The position numbers were made by a program, and so were the translations under genes. Positions 46,701 to 51,798 of a stretch of DNA of 64,000 bases are shown piece after piece (position 1 is the first letter of the stretch; every line of letters begins with the position of its first letter). The notes under the pieces were generated by a model that worked only from the letters and a program-made list of their open reading frames with translations, did no database searches and was not told the DNA's origin. Source of the stretch: Euleptes europaea (lineage: Eukaryota > Chordata > Lepidosauria > Squamata > Sphaerodactylidae); assembly GCF_029931775.1 (NCBI RefSeq), contig NC_079320.1, positions 50,609,521 to 50,673,520 on the forward strand, written 5' to 3'.

Positions 46701-49117
46701 GGCATGATTGTTTCATTTCCCTGAAAACTGCAGATTGCAAATACCATTCCAGGAAACAACTGTAACAAACCAAAACAGTGATTTCCGTGTATATTTTTGG
46801 CTCGGAATGCTGTTATGCACGCCCCTAGTGCTAACTCAGACCCAAAGACATATTTATGTAGTAGATGGGACTTCATTTTGAATACTGAGAATACAGCTTC
46901 ATTCATATTGAATGAGATTCTGTTCTTCATAGTTTCAGAGAGGTTGAAAATGTGATGATTGGAGGATGTGTTTGAAAATGATGGCATAGGTAAAATGCCC
47001 ATGCTTACAAAACTAAACATGCACAGCTCCTAAGCTTGTATCTGTATCAGCTCATCCTTATTATACTCCTCAGCATTTTCATTTTGTCCTTTCCAGGTCT
47101 GTTTATTAGATTTGCAATATGTGTGCTTTTACATAGATGCCACCACCCTCCTGTAATACCTGGCTATCTTTTTTCATTTGGGGAGGAATCGTAATATTGT
47201 TTGTGCTCTGCCAAATCTGTATACACCTAGATATGCATCCTTGTTTATACAATGATGTATTAAATTAATTAGCACACGATATAGGCACAGGATTGTCACG
47301 TTCTTAATGCTCAAAGAAACAGTCAATATTTTGTGCATTGGTGTGCTGCCAGAGAATATGAAAGGTAAATCTTTGGAAATGACTATTTCCAAAATGCGCT
47401 GTAAACTAAGTGAAACTCCACTGTATATCAAGTATAGTTAACTGTCGTTTGTTTGAATGCGCCTGATTTAAGCTTATTGTGTAACTGAAATTAATCAGCA
47501 GATTAATCTTCCAGCGTAACCTATTAAGTCGAAGATGCTTGTGTTGAAATGGAAGGGTGGAGGAGGTTTGTTAATCAAACTTTTTAAATTAGAGAGTAGT
47601 TGAATGCGTCAGTGCTGTGGTAACACATAGTCGTCACAGGAGGAAGATAAAAGTTAACTTGCACAGAAGATGACTGGTAAAGAAAGGAGGGGGTCGTGGT
47701 TTTGCACATCACTCTCACTGTTCAATATGGGCACTGATATCCATGAAATGGCATTCCTCATAGCTATGAAACAGCAATAGATGTGAAGCCCTGATCTTTC
47801 CCAGTTAATAAAATTTTGTAGTTCTGAGTGCCAGAAAAAATCAGTAGCCAAAAGATGTAAACGGTTAGAGTGTAAGACTAGAATTTGGGTTACTCAGATT
47901 CAGTCCCAGCTCTGATATGTAGCTTGCTATGTAGCTCTCTACTAGCCTAACCTCCTCACAGGGTTGTTGTAAGGAAAAAGTGAGGAGGGAATAGTGGTGT
48001 ACACAACTCTGGGCTCTTTGGAGGAAGGAAAGGATGAAAATGTATTAAATAATGAATGAATACTTTGAGGAAGGCCTTCATGTTTGTCTCATTTCTTTTA
48101 GCCATACAGGTCTCCTAGATGCCTCGGGCTAGCTAAGAAAACAAGTTGATAATGCCGTTTTCTCTTTCTTTCTGTTTTCTCTTAGGAGTTTGTGCTGTGA
48201 ATGGGCTCTTATATGTAGTTGGAGGAGATGATGGTTCCTGTAACTTGGCAACAGTGGAATATTATAACCCAACCACAGATAAGTGGACTGTTGTATCATC
48301 CTGTATGAGTACAGGAAGGAGCTATGCAGGTAATAATGAATAAAGGTCAAACGTGCCTGGAGGCGATGGAGAGCTTGTTCCCCTCCAGTAAGAGCATAAC
48401 ATGCATATTTGCCCAAAAGCCCTCGGGGGATGGATGGGGTTAGAAAGAGAATTTATGGTAAGAATTTCCACGAGGACCCAACCTCTTGGATTGCACTTTG
48501 ATTTTTATTTTCCCTGGAATTTTCGTTTTTTCTCTGGAATCTTTTCATCAGGTTAATGTTGTCCAGAGGGCAATATTTTTGTCAATATGTCATTTTAAAA
48601 AGAGAAACAGCAGGGAACACTGGAACAACTCCACACCTGAGGGCCGCAATATGAGGAAAAGGCTCAGTTTTATATAAGGCAGAAGAAGGCCAAGTTAAAA
48701 AAAAACACCACGAATGGTTCTTTTCTTTCCAGGCTTAGACAGAGAAGAGCAGGTGAGCCAGGTATATCTTGTGGCTGGCCAAAAGGGATGAGGGGGCAGT
48801 TTAGGGACCTGGGAATTTGCAAAGAAGGAAAAGGAATAGAGGCAGCTTGCTGGGGAGGTACAACATGACAATTCCACTCTCTTTCAAATTGCTGTCCTTG
48901 CACAACTCTTTTTAATCTTTTAACTTGTTTTAGTATTTAGAAATACTGCATTGTATAAGAATGCAAGTCTTGTATGAATCTGTGAATTGGGAATGTGGTT
49001 TCCTACATATAGGCCACACAGTATTTCAGTTGAGTAAGAGCAGTAACTCAATTAATTGTACATTCACTTTTTATTACTCTCTTTCTAGGTGTAACTGTTA
49101 TTGACAAACCATTGTGA
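1658..49117 (+). CDS. KLHL2: Kelch-like protein 2 (Mayven), 15 coding exons, complete
   Basis: KLHL2 is a cytoplasmic, actin-associated substrate adaptor of the CUL3-RBX1 ubiquitin ligase. WNK kinases are known substrates of the family member. Fifteen exons join in frame to 595 codons (594 residues plus TGA), against 593 residues in human. The exons are 1658-1686, 5799-5924, 10668-10774, 12837-12958, 22926-23088, 33876-33985, 36607-36723, 38049-38198, 39154-39271, 39475-39672, 40771-40872, 41950-42078, 45227-45367, 48186-48329 and 49089-49117. Domains: BTB about 54-159 ([29 protein letters not shown]), BACK about 160-262 ([21 protein letters not shown]), and six kelch blades about 309-594 with double glycines in GGQAP, GGFNG, GGFDG, GGYDG, GGHDG and GGDDG. 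All splice sites are GT-AG except intron 5 (GC-AG). No frameshift or stop is seen, so it appears functional. The paralogue KLHL3 is the main alternative, but the MSMO1 neighbour and the sequence favour KLHL2. Confidence 0.97.
1687..5798 (+). other. KLHL2: KLHL2 intron 1
   Basis: A hAT-like element sits just inside the donor (1784-2127). The rest looks unique, with a poly-G/T patch near 3127-3142. No internal exon or RNA gene is visible. Confidence 0.7.
1784..2127. mobile_element. Short non-autonomous hAT-like element
   Basis: Imperfect terminal inverted repeats: left CAGGGCCGGTGCCAG, right (reverse complement) CAGGCCCAGCGCTACC. The flanking 8-mers CATCTACG (1776-1783) and CATATATG (2128-2135) match at 6 of 8 positions, as expected for an old hAT duplication. 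The interior has poly-T and poly-C runs and no coding sequence. It begins only 97 bases after the KLHL2 exon 1 donor. Confidence 0.6.
5799..5924 (+). CDS. KLHL2: KLHL2 exon 2
   Basis: Residues 10-51, with codon 52 split. Acceptor TTTGCAG, donor GTAATA. Encodes [20 protein letters not shown] and the [14 protein letters not shown] stretch leading into the BTB domain, nearly identical to the mammalian protein. Confidence 0.95.
6171..7117. mobile_element. Non-autonomous hAT carrying a captured P3H4 exon 1
   Basis: Terminal inverted repeats: left TAGTGATGGCGAACC, right (reverse complement) CAGCGGTGGCGAACC. They are flanked by ATCTAGTG (6163-6170) and ATCTAGAG (7118-7125), an 8-bp duplication with one mismatch, diagnostic of hAT insertion. 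About 130 bp at the left end (6171-6305) and 80 bp at the right end (7040-7117) are transposon-like AT-rich or subterminal sequence. The 700 bp between is a GC-rich block of host origin (see the next entry). No transposase frame is present, so mobilisation would have needed a transposase in trans. The element lies in KLHL2 intron 2. Confidence 0.85.
6378..6828 (-). pseudogene. P3H4: Captured exon 1 of P3H4 (SC65) inside a hAT element
   Basis: Read on the minus strand from ATG at 6828, the protein starts [15 protein letters not shown] (a signal peptide) and [11 protein letters not shown], the latter identical to human P3H4. It continues [36 protein letters not shown]-like cysteines (read [11 protein letters not shown]), [11 protein letters not shown] and [12 protein letters not shown], then a splice donor GTGAGG at 6377-6372. 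P3H4 is a non-catalytic ER scaffold of collagen lysyl hydroxylation. The copy is broken: a short deletion removes the residues expected between LR and DSEAHC and shifts frame, and an in-frame TGA follows LRDFQ. The retained splice donor and 5' leader (to about 7000) show capture from genomic DNA and not from mRNA. CRTAP is a related but poorer match. Confidence 0.88.
8290..8440 (+). repeat. Old tRNA-derived SINE remnant
   Basis: A diverged body similar to the Sauria-type SINEs elsewhere in the window (AAGTTCAAGACCCACT, TGTGACCTTGGGTGACTTGC). Ends are not definable. Confidence 0.4.
9060..9470 (+). mobile_element. L2/CR1-type LINE remnant
   Basis: Translated plus-strand pieces ([39 protein letters not shown]) match the conserved C-terminal region of L2-like reverse transcriptases (typically LDYCNALY, LHWLPVRFR, KALNGLGPGYL). 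It is an old, broken fragment. Confidence 0.65.
10668..10774 (+). CDS. KLHL2: KLHL2 exon 3 (BTB start)
   Basis: Residues 52-87 and the first base of codon 88. Acceptor TGTGTAG, donor GTACCC. Encodes the first half of the BTB dimerisation fold, including [13 protein letters not shown] and [10 protein letters not shown]. Confidence 0.97.
10775..12836 (+). other. KLHL2: KLHL2 intron 3
   Basis: About 2 kb with one recognisable SINE (11395-11625) and a C run near 12061-12072. The rest appears unique, without RNA genes. Confidence 0.65.
11395..11625 (-). repeat. Sauria-type tRNA-derived SINE
   Basis: Reverse complement begins with a tRNA-like head (GTGCAGTGGTTAGAATG as A-box region, GGTTTGAATCCCC as B-box), followed by the typical body (AAGCTTGCTGGGTGACC, CTCGCAGGGTTGTTC). 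The 3' end is at about 11395. It is not a tRNA gene because the fold downstream of the B-box is lost. Confidence 0.7.
12837..12958 (+). CDS. KLHL2: KLHL2 exon 4 (BTB end)
   Basis: Residues 88-128. Acceptor ATCGTAG, donor GTGAGT. Encodes [19 protein letters not shown] and [14 protein letters not shown], the second half of the BTB domain that contacts CUL3 in this family. Confidence 0.97.
15764..15815 (-). repeat. 3' tail of a tRNA-derived SINE
   Basis: The motif TCACATGAAGCTGCCTTATA and the following CAGACCCTTGGTCC match the 3' end of the SINEs at 27381 and 58889. The tRNA-like head is missing. Confidence 0.6.
16881..17160 (-). repeat. Sauria-type tRNA-derived SINE
   Basis: Reverse complement starts with a tRNA-like head (GGTGTAGTGGTTATGG, then GGTCTGATTCCCC as B-box), continues through CCAGCTGGGTGACCTTGGGC and ends with CGGCATATAAAAACCAACTC. 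It is nearly full length and closely related to copies at 41201 and 62275. Confidence 0.85.
17890..19276. mobile_element. Non-autonomous hAT with over 1 kb of foreign GC-rich DNA
   Basis: Perfect terminal inverted repeats (CAGTGGTCGGCAAAC and its complement) are flanked by a perfect 8-bp duplication AGTTAGTC at 17882-17889 and 19277-19284. The left 80 bp and right 130 bp are transposon-like. Between about 17965 and 19110 lies very GC-rich sequence without transposase similarity. It includes a splice-donor-like GAGGTGAGTT near 18048, two inverted copies of an acidic coding-like segment, a long pyrimidine tract (18920-19040) and a 48-bp hairpin (19046-19094). The undamaged duplication suggests a fairly recent insertion. 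The source gene of the cargo is not recognised. Confidence 0.85.
18407..18722. repeat. Rearranged inverted copies inside the hAT cargo
   Basis: Two blocks recur in inverted orientation: 18407-18429 against 18596-18618, and 18467-18523 against about 18660-18722. The order A-B-A'-B' is not a simple hairpin. On the plus strand the first B copy can be read [20 protein letters not shown]. The second B copy read on the minus strand gives [20 protein letters not shown]. Both frames agree, which points to one coding sequence duplicated in inverse orientation. I do not recognise the protein. Confidence 0.7.
19585..19694. repeat. Palindromic fragment of a Penelope-like repeat
   Basis: A perfect 22-bp inverted repeat (GCAAGAGTCCAGTAGCACCT and its complement) with further weaker pairing inside. 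The same unit occurs at 40590-40690 and 56754-56840. Its core contains CACGAAAGCTCATACC. Confidence 0.55.
20622..21127 (-). mobile_element. Solo LTR of an LTR retroelement
   Basis: A 506-bp unit begins TG and ends CA and is flanked by the 5-bp duplication GGGTC (20617-20621 and 21128-21132). On the minus strand it has a TATA-like CTTTATATCTAG and an AATAAAATG poly(A) region in the expected order. No internal region is present, so it is a relic of recombination between two LTRs. The family (ERV or Gypsy) is not determined. Confidence 0.75.
21825..22040 (-). repeat. Truncated tRNA-derived SINE
   Basis: It carries the characteristic body CCGGGTCATTCCTGACCCAT, CAGGGCCTTCCCCAGTCATC and GACCTCGGAAGGATGGAAGG. 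It breaks off before the tRNA-like head. Confidence 0.6.
22926..23088 (+). CDS. KLHL2: KLHL2 exon 5 (BTB/BACK), ends at a GC donor
   Basis: Residues 129-182 and the first base of codon 183. It starts [16 protein letters not shown] and ends [10 protein letters not shown]. The exon ends CAG and the intron starts GCAAGT. Only this GC donor keeps the frame into exon 6 (giving YAEQHF). The nearest GT, four bases on, would shift the frame. Confidence 0.93.
23806..23834. repeat. (AT)n microsatellite
   Basis: An uninterrupted run of alternating A and T of about 28 bases, likely polymorphic in length. Confidence 0.9.
25770..26340 (+). mobile_element. L1-type LINE remnant
   Basis: The plus-strand peptide [20 protein letters not shown], followed by ARYW, matches the conserved GGLGLPNLRxYY motif downstream of the L1-clade reverse transcriptase domain. 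The rest is diverged. Confidence 0.6.
27381..27588 (-). repeat. tRNA-derived SINE, near full length
   Basis: Reverse complement starts GGGGCTGTGTCTCAGTGGTA (A-box), has AGGACCCAGGTTCAATCCCC (B-box) and ends with CAGTAGAAGGCAGCTTCATG. The head resembles an alanine-type tRNA. The body downstream is shared with 58889-59098. Confidence 0.85.
28495..28690 (+). repeat. Old SINE remnant
   Basis: Weak similarity to the Sauria-type SINE body (GAATCCGCATTCTGCC, GGCCAGTCACTCTTAACTTA, CAAAGGATTGTTG). Boundaries are uncertain. Confidence 0.4.
28735..28885 (+). repeat. Old tRNA-derived SINE
   Basis: Same family as 27381 and 58889 but in plus orientation and more diverged (TGGCTTAATGGTGTGGCATC head, TTCCAGATTCAATCTCCAGT B-box region, AGAGTTACTGCCAGTCAGAG body). 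Confidence 0.6.
28889..29460 (-). mobile_element. 3' end of a CR1/L2-superfamily LINE
   Basis: The minus-strand frame at 29397-29101 reads [20 protein letters not shown], then [12 protein letters not shown] and [17 protein letters not shown], the conserved C-terminus of this LINE superfamily. The 3' untranslated tail at 28889-29000 reads on the plus strand as AAGGCCCTGCTGGATCAGAC, a common squamate LINE tail. The fragment is 5'-truncated and the frame is open over 98 codons, so it is moderately young. Confidence 0.75.
30150..30640 (-). mobile_element. 3' end of a LINE, family uncertain
   Basis: The minus-strand frame [17 protein letters not shown], preceded by a CCHC-like region (CGETKEHIF in a neighbouring frame), resembles the extreme C-terminus of non-LTR reverse transcriptases. 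A TTTTATTTG-type tail is at its 3' end near 30170. Confidence 0.5.
30939..31091. mobile_element. Palindromic MITE inserted into an older repeat
   Basis: Two arms of about 55 bp (GGGGCGAAAACGCATGGTCG at the left and its near complement at the right) surround a short centre. Flanking TCTCCTGG and CCTGGAGTT are the two halves of an older repeat whose intact form reads CTCCTGGAGTTACAACTG. A 3- or 5-bp target duplication fits equally well, so the superfamily is open. Confidence 0.7.
32450..33150 (-). mobile_element. L2/CR1-type LINE reverse transcriptase fragment
   Basis: The minus-strand frame reads [20 protein letters not shown] and [18 protein letters not shown], the conserved stretch after the YADD box in CR1/L2 reverse transcriptases. 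Broken, no tail. A 40-bp related piece recurs at 34021-34060. Confidence 0.75.
33876..33985 (+). CDS. KLHL2: KLHL2 exon 6 (BACK)
   Basis: Residues 183-219. A pyrimidine-rich acceptor ends AACAG; the donor is GTAATC. Encodes [20 protein letters not shown] and [14 protein letters not shown] of the BACK domain. Confidence 0.96.
33986..36606 (+). other. KLHL2: KLHL2 intron 6
   Basis: Contains a small L2-like piece near 34021-34060, an unassigned minus-strand open stretch at 35290-35762 and a LINE 3' tail-like piece (about 36000-36110). No other elements are recognised. Confidence 0.6.
36000..36110 (+). repeat. LINE 3' tail-like fragment
   Basis: The sequence CTGGCTACTGTGTGAAACAG and the following GATCCAGCAGGGC follow the consensus of the squamate CR1/L2-type 3' tail (compare 28889-28990 in reverse). 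Confidence 0.5.
36607..36723 (+). CDS. KLHL2: KLHL2 exon 7 (BACK)
   Basis: Residues 220-258, exactly 39 codons. Donor CAG|GTAAGT is a perfect consensus. Encodes [20 protein letters not shown] and the [12 protein letters not shown] end. Confidence 0.97.
36724..38048 (+). other. KLHL2: KLHL2 intron 7 with LINE-like remnant
   Basis: A plus-strand open stretch at 37492-37842 ([34 protein letters not shown]) resembles a region upstream of the C-terminal domain of the LINE type seen at 30150-30640. Family and extent are uncertain. Confidence 0.4.
38049..38198 (+). CDS. KLHL2: KLHL2 exon 8 (BACK to kelch linker)
   Basis: Residues 259-308, exactly 50 codons. Acceptor GCGCAG, donor AAA|GTAAGG. Encodes [20 protein letters not shown] and the [12 protein letters not shown] linker before the propeller. 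Confidence 0.96.
38199..39153 (+). other. KLHL2: KLHL2 intron 8
   Basis: About 950 bases with no repeat or gene that I recognise. Confidence 0.6.
39154..39271 (+). CDS. KLHL2: KLHL2 exon 9 (kelch blade 1)
   Basis: Residues 309-347 and the first base of codon 348. The acceptor (TTGGAAG) has an unusually purine-rich end. Encodes [20 protein letters not shown] and [15 protein letters not shown]. Confidence 0.93.
39475..39672 (+). CDS. KLHL2: KLHL2 exon 10 (kelch blades 1-3)
   Basis: Residues 348-413, with phase-1 boundaries at both ends. Encodes [32 protein letters not shown] and [12 protein letters not shown]. Donor GTGTGC is weak. Confidence 0.95.
39718..39790 (-). repeat. SINE 3' fragment
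   Basis: The sequence TTTATTTATTTATTTTTTTC followed by AACCCGCCCTCATCCCC is the typical 3' end of squamate tRNA-derived SINEs in reverse orientation. Confidence 0.5.
40343..40510. repeat. Unclassified 165-bp repeat, copy 1
   Basis: Shares long, diverged similarity with 42302-42470. Common landmarks are CCTTAGGATCCAGCCC, TTGAATTGTCCCTGTTAGTC, GAGGATAAAAG and CAAAGTGACTAACAGGA. Confidence 0.7.
40590..40690. repeat. Penelope-like repeat fragment
   Basis: Carries CCAGTCCAGTAGCACCTTAG and CCAACAAGATTTTC of the same unit as 56754-56840, broken by a T/G homopolymer stretch. Confidence 0.5.
40771..40872 (+). CDS. KLHL2: KLHL2 exon 11 (kelch)
   Basis: Residues 414-447, phase-1 at both ends. Encodes [19 protein letters not shown] and [14 protein letters not shown]. 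Acceptor TGACAG, donor GTAAGG. Confidence 0.95.
41201..41536 (+). repeat. Sauria-type tRNA-derived SINE, full length
   Basis: A tRNA-like head (GCGTGGTGTAGTGGTTAAGA A-box region; GGGTTTGATTCCCC B-box), then CCAGCTGGGTGACCTTGGGC, ending in CATATAAAAACCAACTC and a CTC/ATT-rich tail. It lies in KLHL2 intron 11 in the sense direction. Confidence 0.88.
41950..42078 (+). CDS. KLHL2: KLHL2 exon 12 (kelch)
   Basis: Residues 448-490, phase-1 at both ends. Encodes [20 protein letters not shown] and [17 protein letters not shown]. Acceptor TTTCAG, donor GTGGGT. Confidence 0.96.
42302..42470. repeat. Unclassified 165-bp repeat, copy 2
   Basis: Aligns over its length with 40343-40510 (see that entry), with a short insertion TGTTCGGATTTAAAAC relative to copy 1. 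Confidence 0.7.
42673..43500 (-). mobile_element. Solo LTR of an LTR retroelement
   Basis: An 828-bp unit starts TGTCACAC and ends CATAACA on the plus strand. It is flanked by the perfect 5-bp duplication CTATT (42668-42672 and 43501-43505). On the minus strand it begins TGTTATGATTGGGGG and carries an AATAAATC poly(A) region about two-thirds along. No internal region remains. The family is not assigned. Confidence 0.8.
44013..45198 (-). mobile_element. 5'-truncated L1 LINE, antisense to KLHL2
   Basis: On the minus strand a 251-codon frame (44995-44240) matches the L1 ORF2 C-terminus. It contains [20 protein letters not shown], the WYITP motif and the zinc-knuckle-like [21 protein letters not shown] second frame just upstream (45198-44905: [19 protein letters not shown]) is the same protein after a frame break. 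A poly-T at 44013-44020 is the reversed poly(A) tail. The long open frame suggests a relatively recent insertion. The 5' end is approximate. Confidence 0.88.
45227..45367 (+). CDS. KLHL2: KLHL2 exon 13 (kelch)
   Basis: Residues 491-537, phase-1 at both ends. Encodes [18 protein letters not shown] and [15 protein letters not shown]. An antisense L1 remnant ends close upstream of its acceptor. Confidence 0.96.
45446..46285. mobile_element. Foldback-like element with internal repeats
   Basis: Outer arms of about 120-130 bp are inverted and diverged: 45446-45565 (GGGATGTAGC, AATGGGAGATGCCTGAAGTC) against 46155-46285 (reverse complement GGGGATGTAC, GATATGCCAGAAGACCCATT). Between them lie degenerate repeats with a GGAATGACAGYCCC core at 45691, 45792, 45853 and 45913, spaced in multiples of about 20 bp. 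Inverted copies of the core (GTCATTCCACT) lie at about 45990-46085. No coding sequence is evident. Confidence 0.6.
46272..46535 (+). repeat. Pair of 70-bp direct repeats
   Basis: Units at 46272-46342 and 46464-46533 share CAATGGACAGCCAGTCCCAG (second copy TAATGGACAGCCAATTCCAG) and GGGGCARCAGTCA, with a 191-bp spacing. The first unit abuts the right arm of the foldback element. Confidence 0.6.
47850..48065 (+). repeat. Old tRNA-derived SINE remnant
   Basis: Head-like GGTTAGAGTGTAAGACTAG and CAGATTCAGTCCCAGC, body CCTCACAGGGTTGTTGTAAG, and tail CTGGGCTCTTTGGAGGAAGG with an ATTAAATAATGAATGAATA end. Confidence 0.6.
48186..48329 (+). CDS. KLHL2: KLHL2 exon 14 (kelch blade 6)
   Basis: Residues 538-585, phase-1 at both ends. 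Encodes [20 protein letters not shown] and [19 protein letters not shown]. Donor GTAATA. Confidence 0.97.
48330..49088 (+). other. KLHL2: KLHL2 intron 14
   Basis: About 760 bases without a recognised element. Confidence 0.6.
49089..49117 (+). CDS. KLHL2: KLHL2 exon 15 (C-terminus and stop)
   Basis: Residues 586-594 plus TGA. Encodes GVTVIDKPL, identical to the human end, which closes the kelch propeller with its last strand. Confidence 0.97.
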
Positions 49118-50155
49118 GCTAGAGAAATATTTTACCTTGATTGTGCACTAGAAGCAAGCTTCAGCAGAAGTTATTGAAGTGAATAAGCACCAAAGCACTT
49201 CTCAAGTTATAGCTGCACATTGAGCATGTTGGAAGCTGTGATCTCCTACCATTAAGGATGAAAATGAAGATTATTCTAGGTTGAAGCAATGTGCAATAAT
49301 GCTTTATTTGACACTGAGCCACATCTAATTGAGATGTAGCAAAGATATATGGACCACAGTACTTATTTGTTGGATCTCTGGGCAAAATTCCTTTCTTAAG
49401 GACCAATCATGTTTGTCATGGTTGAATCTGGTTTTTTTTTTTAATCTGGATTTTAAATTTAATCTGGATTTTTTAAAAGTGAAAAATAAAGTGTTTTGTC
49501 CTGTGTCTTTTTTCCAAAGAAAAAGAGAAATATCCATGAACTGCAGGTTTTCAGAAGAAGTATTGAATCCTTGCTCGATACTACAAGCTGGCATGAGAAC
49601 CTGATTACTTTGTGGGTTGTTTTGTAAATTCTCTTTGGTTACATAACTATTGTGTGCATATGAATTGTGCAAGTAGCTTTCCTTTATACCTGTTTGAAAC
49701 ATGATGATTCTGTTTATAATTGGGACAGTACTTTGAAGTATGCCAGTACTATGTTGTAAAACAGAAGTGTATATTTTGATATTAACCGATGCTTTAACAA
49801 TAATGCCACTTACAGAAAAGATACAGTGCTCCTGAACCAAGTGTAATTCCAAAATGTTTTTAAGTTTACTGATTATCTTTGTTTACTAAAATACTTTTTG
49901 TTATGGTTTTGATGTATTAAGTTTAATATTCAGCATGACCATAATTACAGTTTTTTAACGAATGTATGGAGCTCTGTTTTACTTGCATGGCATTTAAAAC
50001 GTTCAGTGTAATTCTAGCTGCTATTGAGGACTACATACTGTATGTAAACACATTTGTAAAACAATGCCATTTTGATTCCTGGATGCTTTAAATATGACCA
50101 AAATTATTGTCATTTTGACCTATTTTCTTTAATAAAATTTTGCATATTTGTTTTT
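49118..50155 (+). other. KLHL2: KLHL2 3' untranslated region
   Basis: About 1 kb of AT-rich sequence follows the stop with no interspersed repeat that I recognise. A proximal AATAAA lies at 49485-49490 and a stronger-placed one at 50131-50136, followed by a T-rich tract at 50149-50157. The 3' end is therefore estimated near 50155. Use of the proximal signal would give a shorter mRNA. Confidence 0.75.
50131..50136 (+). terminator. KLHL2: Poly(A) signal of KLHL2
   Basis: AATAAA followed within about 20 bases by a T-rich downstream element, at the end of an AT-rich 3'UTR. It is the last canonical signal before the CpG-rich MSMO1 promoter. Confidence 0.7.
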
Positions 50156-50159
50156 TTCC

Positions 50160-51000
50160 TAAAGTTTGCTTGGGACTAGTCTATAATCAAGGCACCTGGC
50201 ATGAGAAACAGAAGACACCAAGTCCTCTTTGCCTGTTCTGGTACTTTTAATTTCTTAAGAGTATGACCATTTCTGGGAAGACAGATGGAAGGAACTGTGT
50301 GTGTTTTGCTTGGGGGAAAAATTGCAGGGTGAAGCGTTACTAGTTTGCAAGTACCTGAGAGGTGTACAGAGTTGAGAGAACAATTGCTCACTTTGCCTTG
50401 CATGAAGACAAAATCCTCCTACTTCATCTTACAGAGAAATGGATTTGCTTTAAACACCAGGCATTTCTAACAAATTTCAATTCAGTTCTAGAAACAGCTC
50501 CTTGGCTTTGTTGTATGTTCTTTTACCTTTGGAGATGTTCAAGAAAATGCTGAACAGGCATATGAGGAAGCTCCTTTAGAGACAGCATGGTTTGCTTTAG
50601 CGGATCATCATGGGCCAGGGGTAGAAATGTGGTGTAGTAGACCAATCCACCTGTCAGAGCTGTTATGGGGGGGGGAGTAGGTAGGATAAAAAATTGGCAA
50701 TAAAGGAGGATATTAGGCAGAATTTTGGAGATTATTTTTTTTTGTAACTTGCAATGTAATAATGACCTTTGTTGGCAGGTTTAAAAGAACACCCCCTTTT
50801 TTTTGGTTGGCGTCTCACGAAGGTTGCAATCGTGCAGTTAAGTCCTGTTGAATCCTACAGCTGGCAAATCCTACACATCTTTGTGTTAAAAAAACCCTAC
50901 CGATTTCAATCTAGTGGGATTGGTCAGGAATCTGCCTGCAACCGGCCAAAAAGCGCCACTGGAACCTGATCCCAAACTGGACTAGTTGACCCTGGGGGTC
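50160..51000. other. KLHL2-MSMO1 intergenic region
   Basis: Under 1.2 kb separates the KLHL2 poly(A) signal from the MSMO1 first exon. A CR1 3' tail lies at 50925-51022. Nothing else is recognised. Confidence 0.65.
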
Positions 51001-51022
51001 CCTTCCAATTCTGTGATTAAAT
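50925..51022 (+). mobile_element. CR1 LINE 3' tail
   Basis: GGACTAGTTGACCCTGGGGG followed by TCCCTTCCAATTCTGTGATT is the classic CR1 3' end. It sits directly upstream of the MSMO1 CpG island. Confidence 0.75.
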
Positions 51023-51029
51023 GCCCACG

Positions 51030-51650
51030 CAAAAGGAGACCCGGCAGCCTGCCTTCCTGTAGTGTCGTCGTTTCTATGGCAACCTTCCGCCTCGGGGAGC
51101 TTCCCATCCGCCCGCCTGTCGTCTTCGGGCCGCCGCTCTGGACTATTGGCCCTCGACCGCGATCTCACTATTCTCACTCCATCCTTTCCGCCAATGGCAG
51201 CTCGCAGGACCCCCTCCGCGCGGTCTCGACACGCACCTGCCCATGACGAAGGGCCGCGCCGCAGCCAATCGGCGGGCGGAGGCGTTTTCCCCTCCCCGCC
51301 AATGAGAAGCACGTATTTCAGAAGCCGGGCTGGGGGAGCAGCGGGGCATTTGGCGGCGCCGCGGTTGAAGAGAAGCACCGGAGCTGGCGGAAGAAGTAAG
51401 CGGCGTGGTTGGTGGGCGCTGCCCTTGACTCGCGCGGTCCCTCCGTGGGAGATCACCGGCCCTGTCCCAGCCTGGGAGTGGGTTACGTCAGGGAGGCGCC
51501 AGGACGGGAGTGGTTCCTGCGCTGGTGTGCTGTGGCGGCTTCTCCGCTGCTTCCAGCCCCGTAGGCCATTTACGCACGGGCCGTTTTGCCGTGGGGGGGG
51601 GTTTGCCTCTCTCCGGATGCACGTTTCCCCCACCCGAGCCCTCCAAACTC
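51030..51650 (+). promoter_or_regulatory. MSMO1: CpG-rich promoter of MSMO1 with four CCAAT boxes
   Basis: A GC-rich island carries CCAAT on the plus strand at 51191-51195, 51265-51269 and 51299-51303, and ATTGG at 51145-51149. A GC box (GGCGGGCGGA) lies at 51271-51280. NF-Y (CCAAT) and Sp1 sites are the usual partners of SREBP on sterol synthesis genes. I could not find an unambiguous sterol regulatory element by eye. No TATA box is evident. Confidence 0.7.
51340..51395 (+). other. MSMO1: MSMO1 non-coding exon 1 (approximate)
   Basis: A donor GTAAGC at 51396 follows GGCGGAAGAA downstream of the CCAAT cluster, in the position expected for the untranslated first exon. The transcription start is a guess. 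The start codon lies in the next exon. Confidence 0.55.
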
Positions 51651-51798
51651 CGCATGGGGGCTTATTGGGGTGTTGCAGGAACACAGGGGGTGCGCGGGGG
51701 AGAGGGAGGCCCAAGATCGTTATCAAGAAAACTGTTTGTTTGCAGCTGCTGACTCAGAGGCCCGAATGGGCGGAAATCTCTGAGTCCCGGTTATACTG

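Larger units (their letters stand above)
45368..48185 (+). other. KLHL2: KLHL2 intron 13
   Basis: Holds a foldback element (45446-46285), a pair of 70-bp repeats (46272-46535) and an old SINE (47850-48065). The stretch 46540-47850 is unassigned. Confidence 0.6.
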
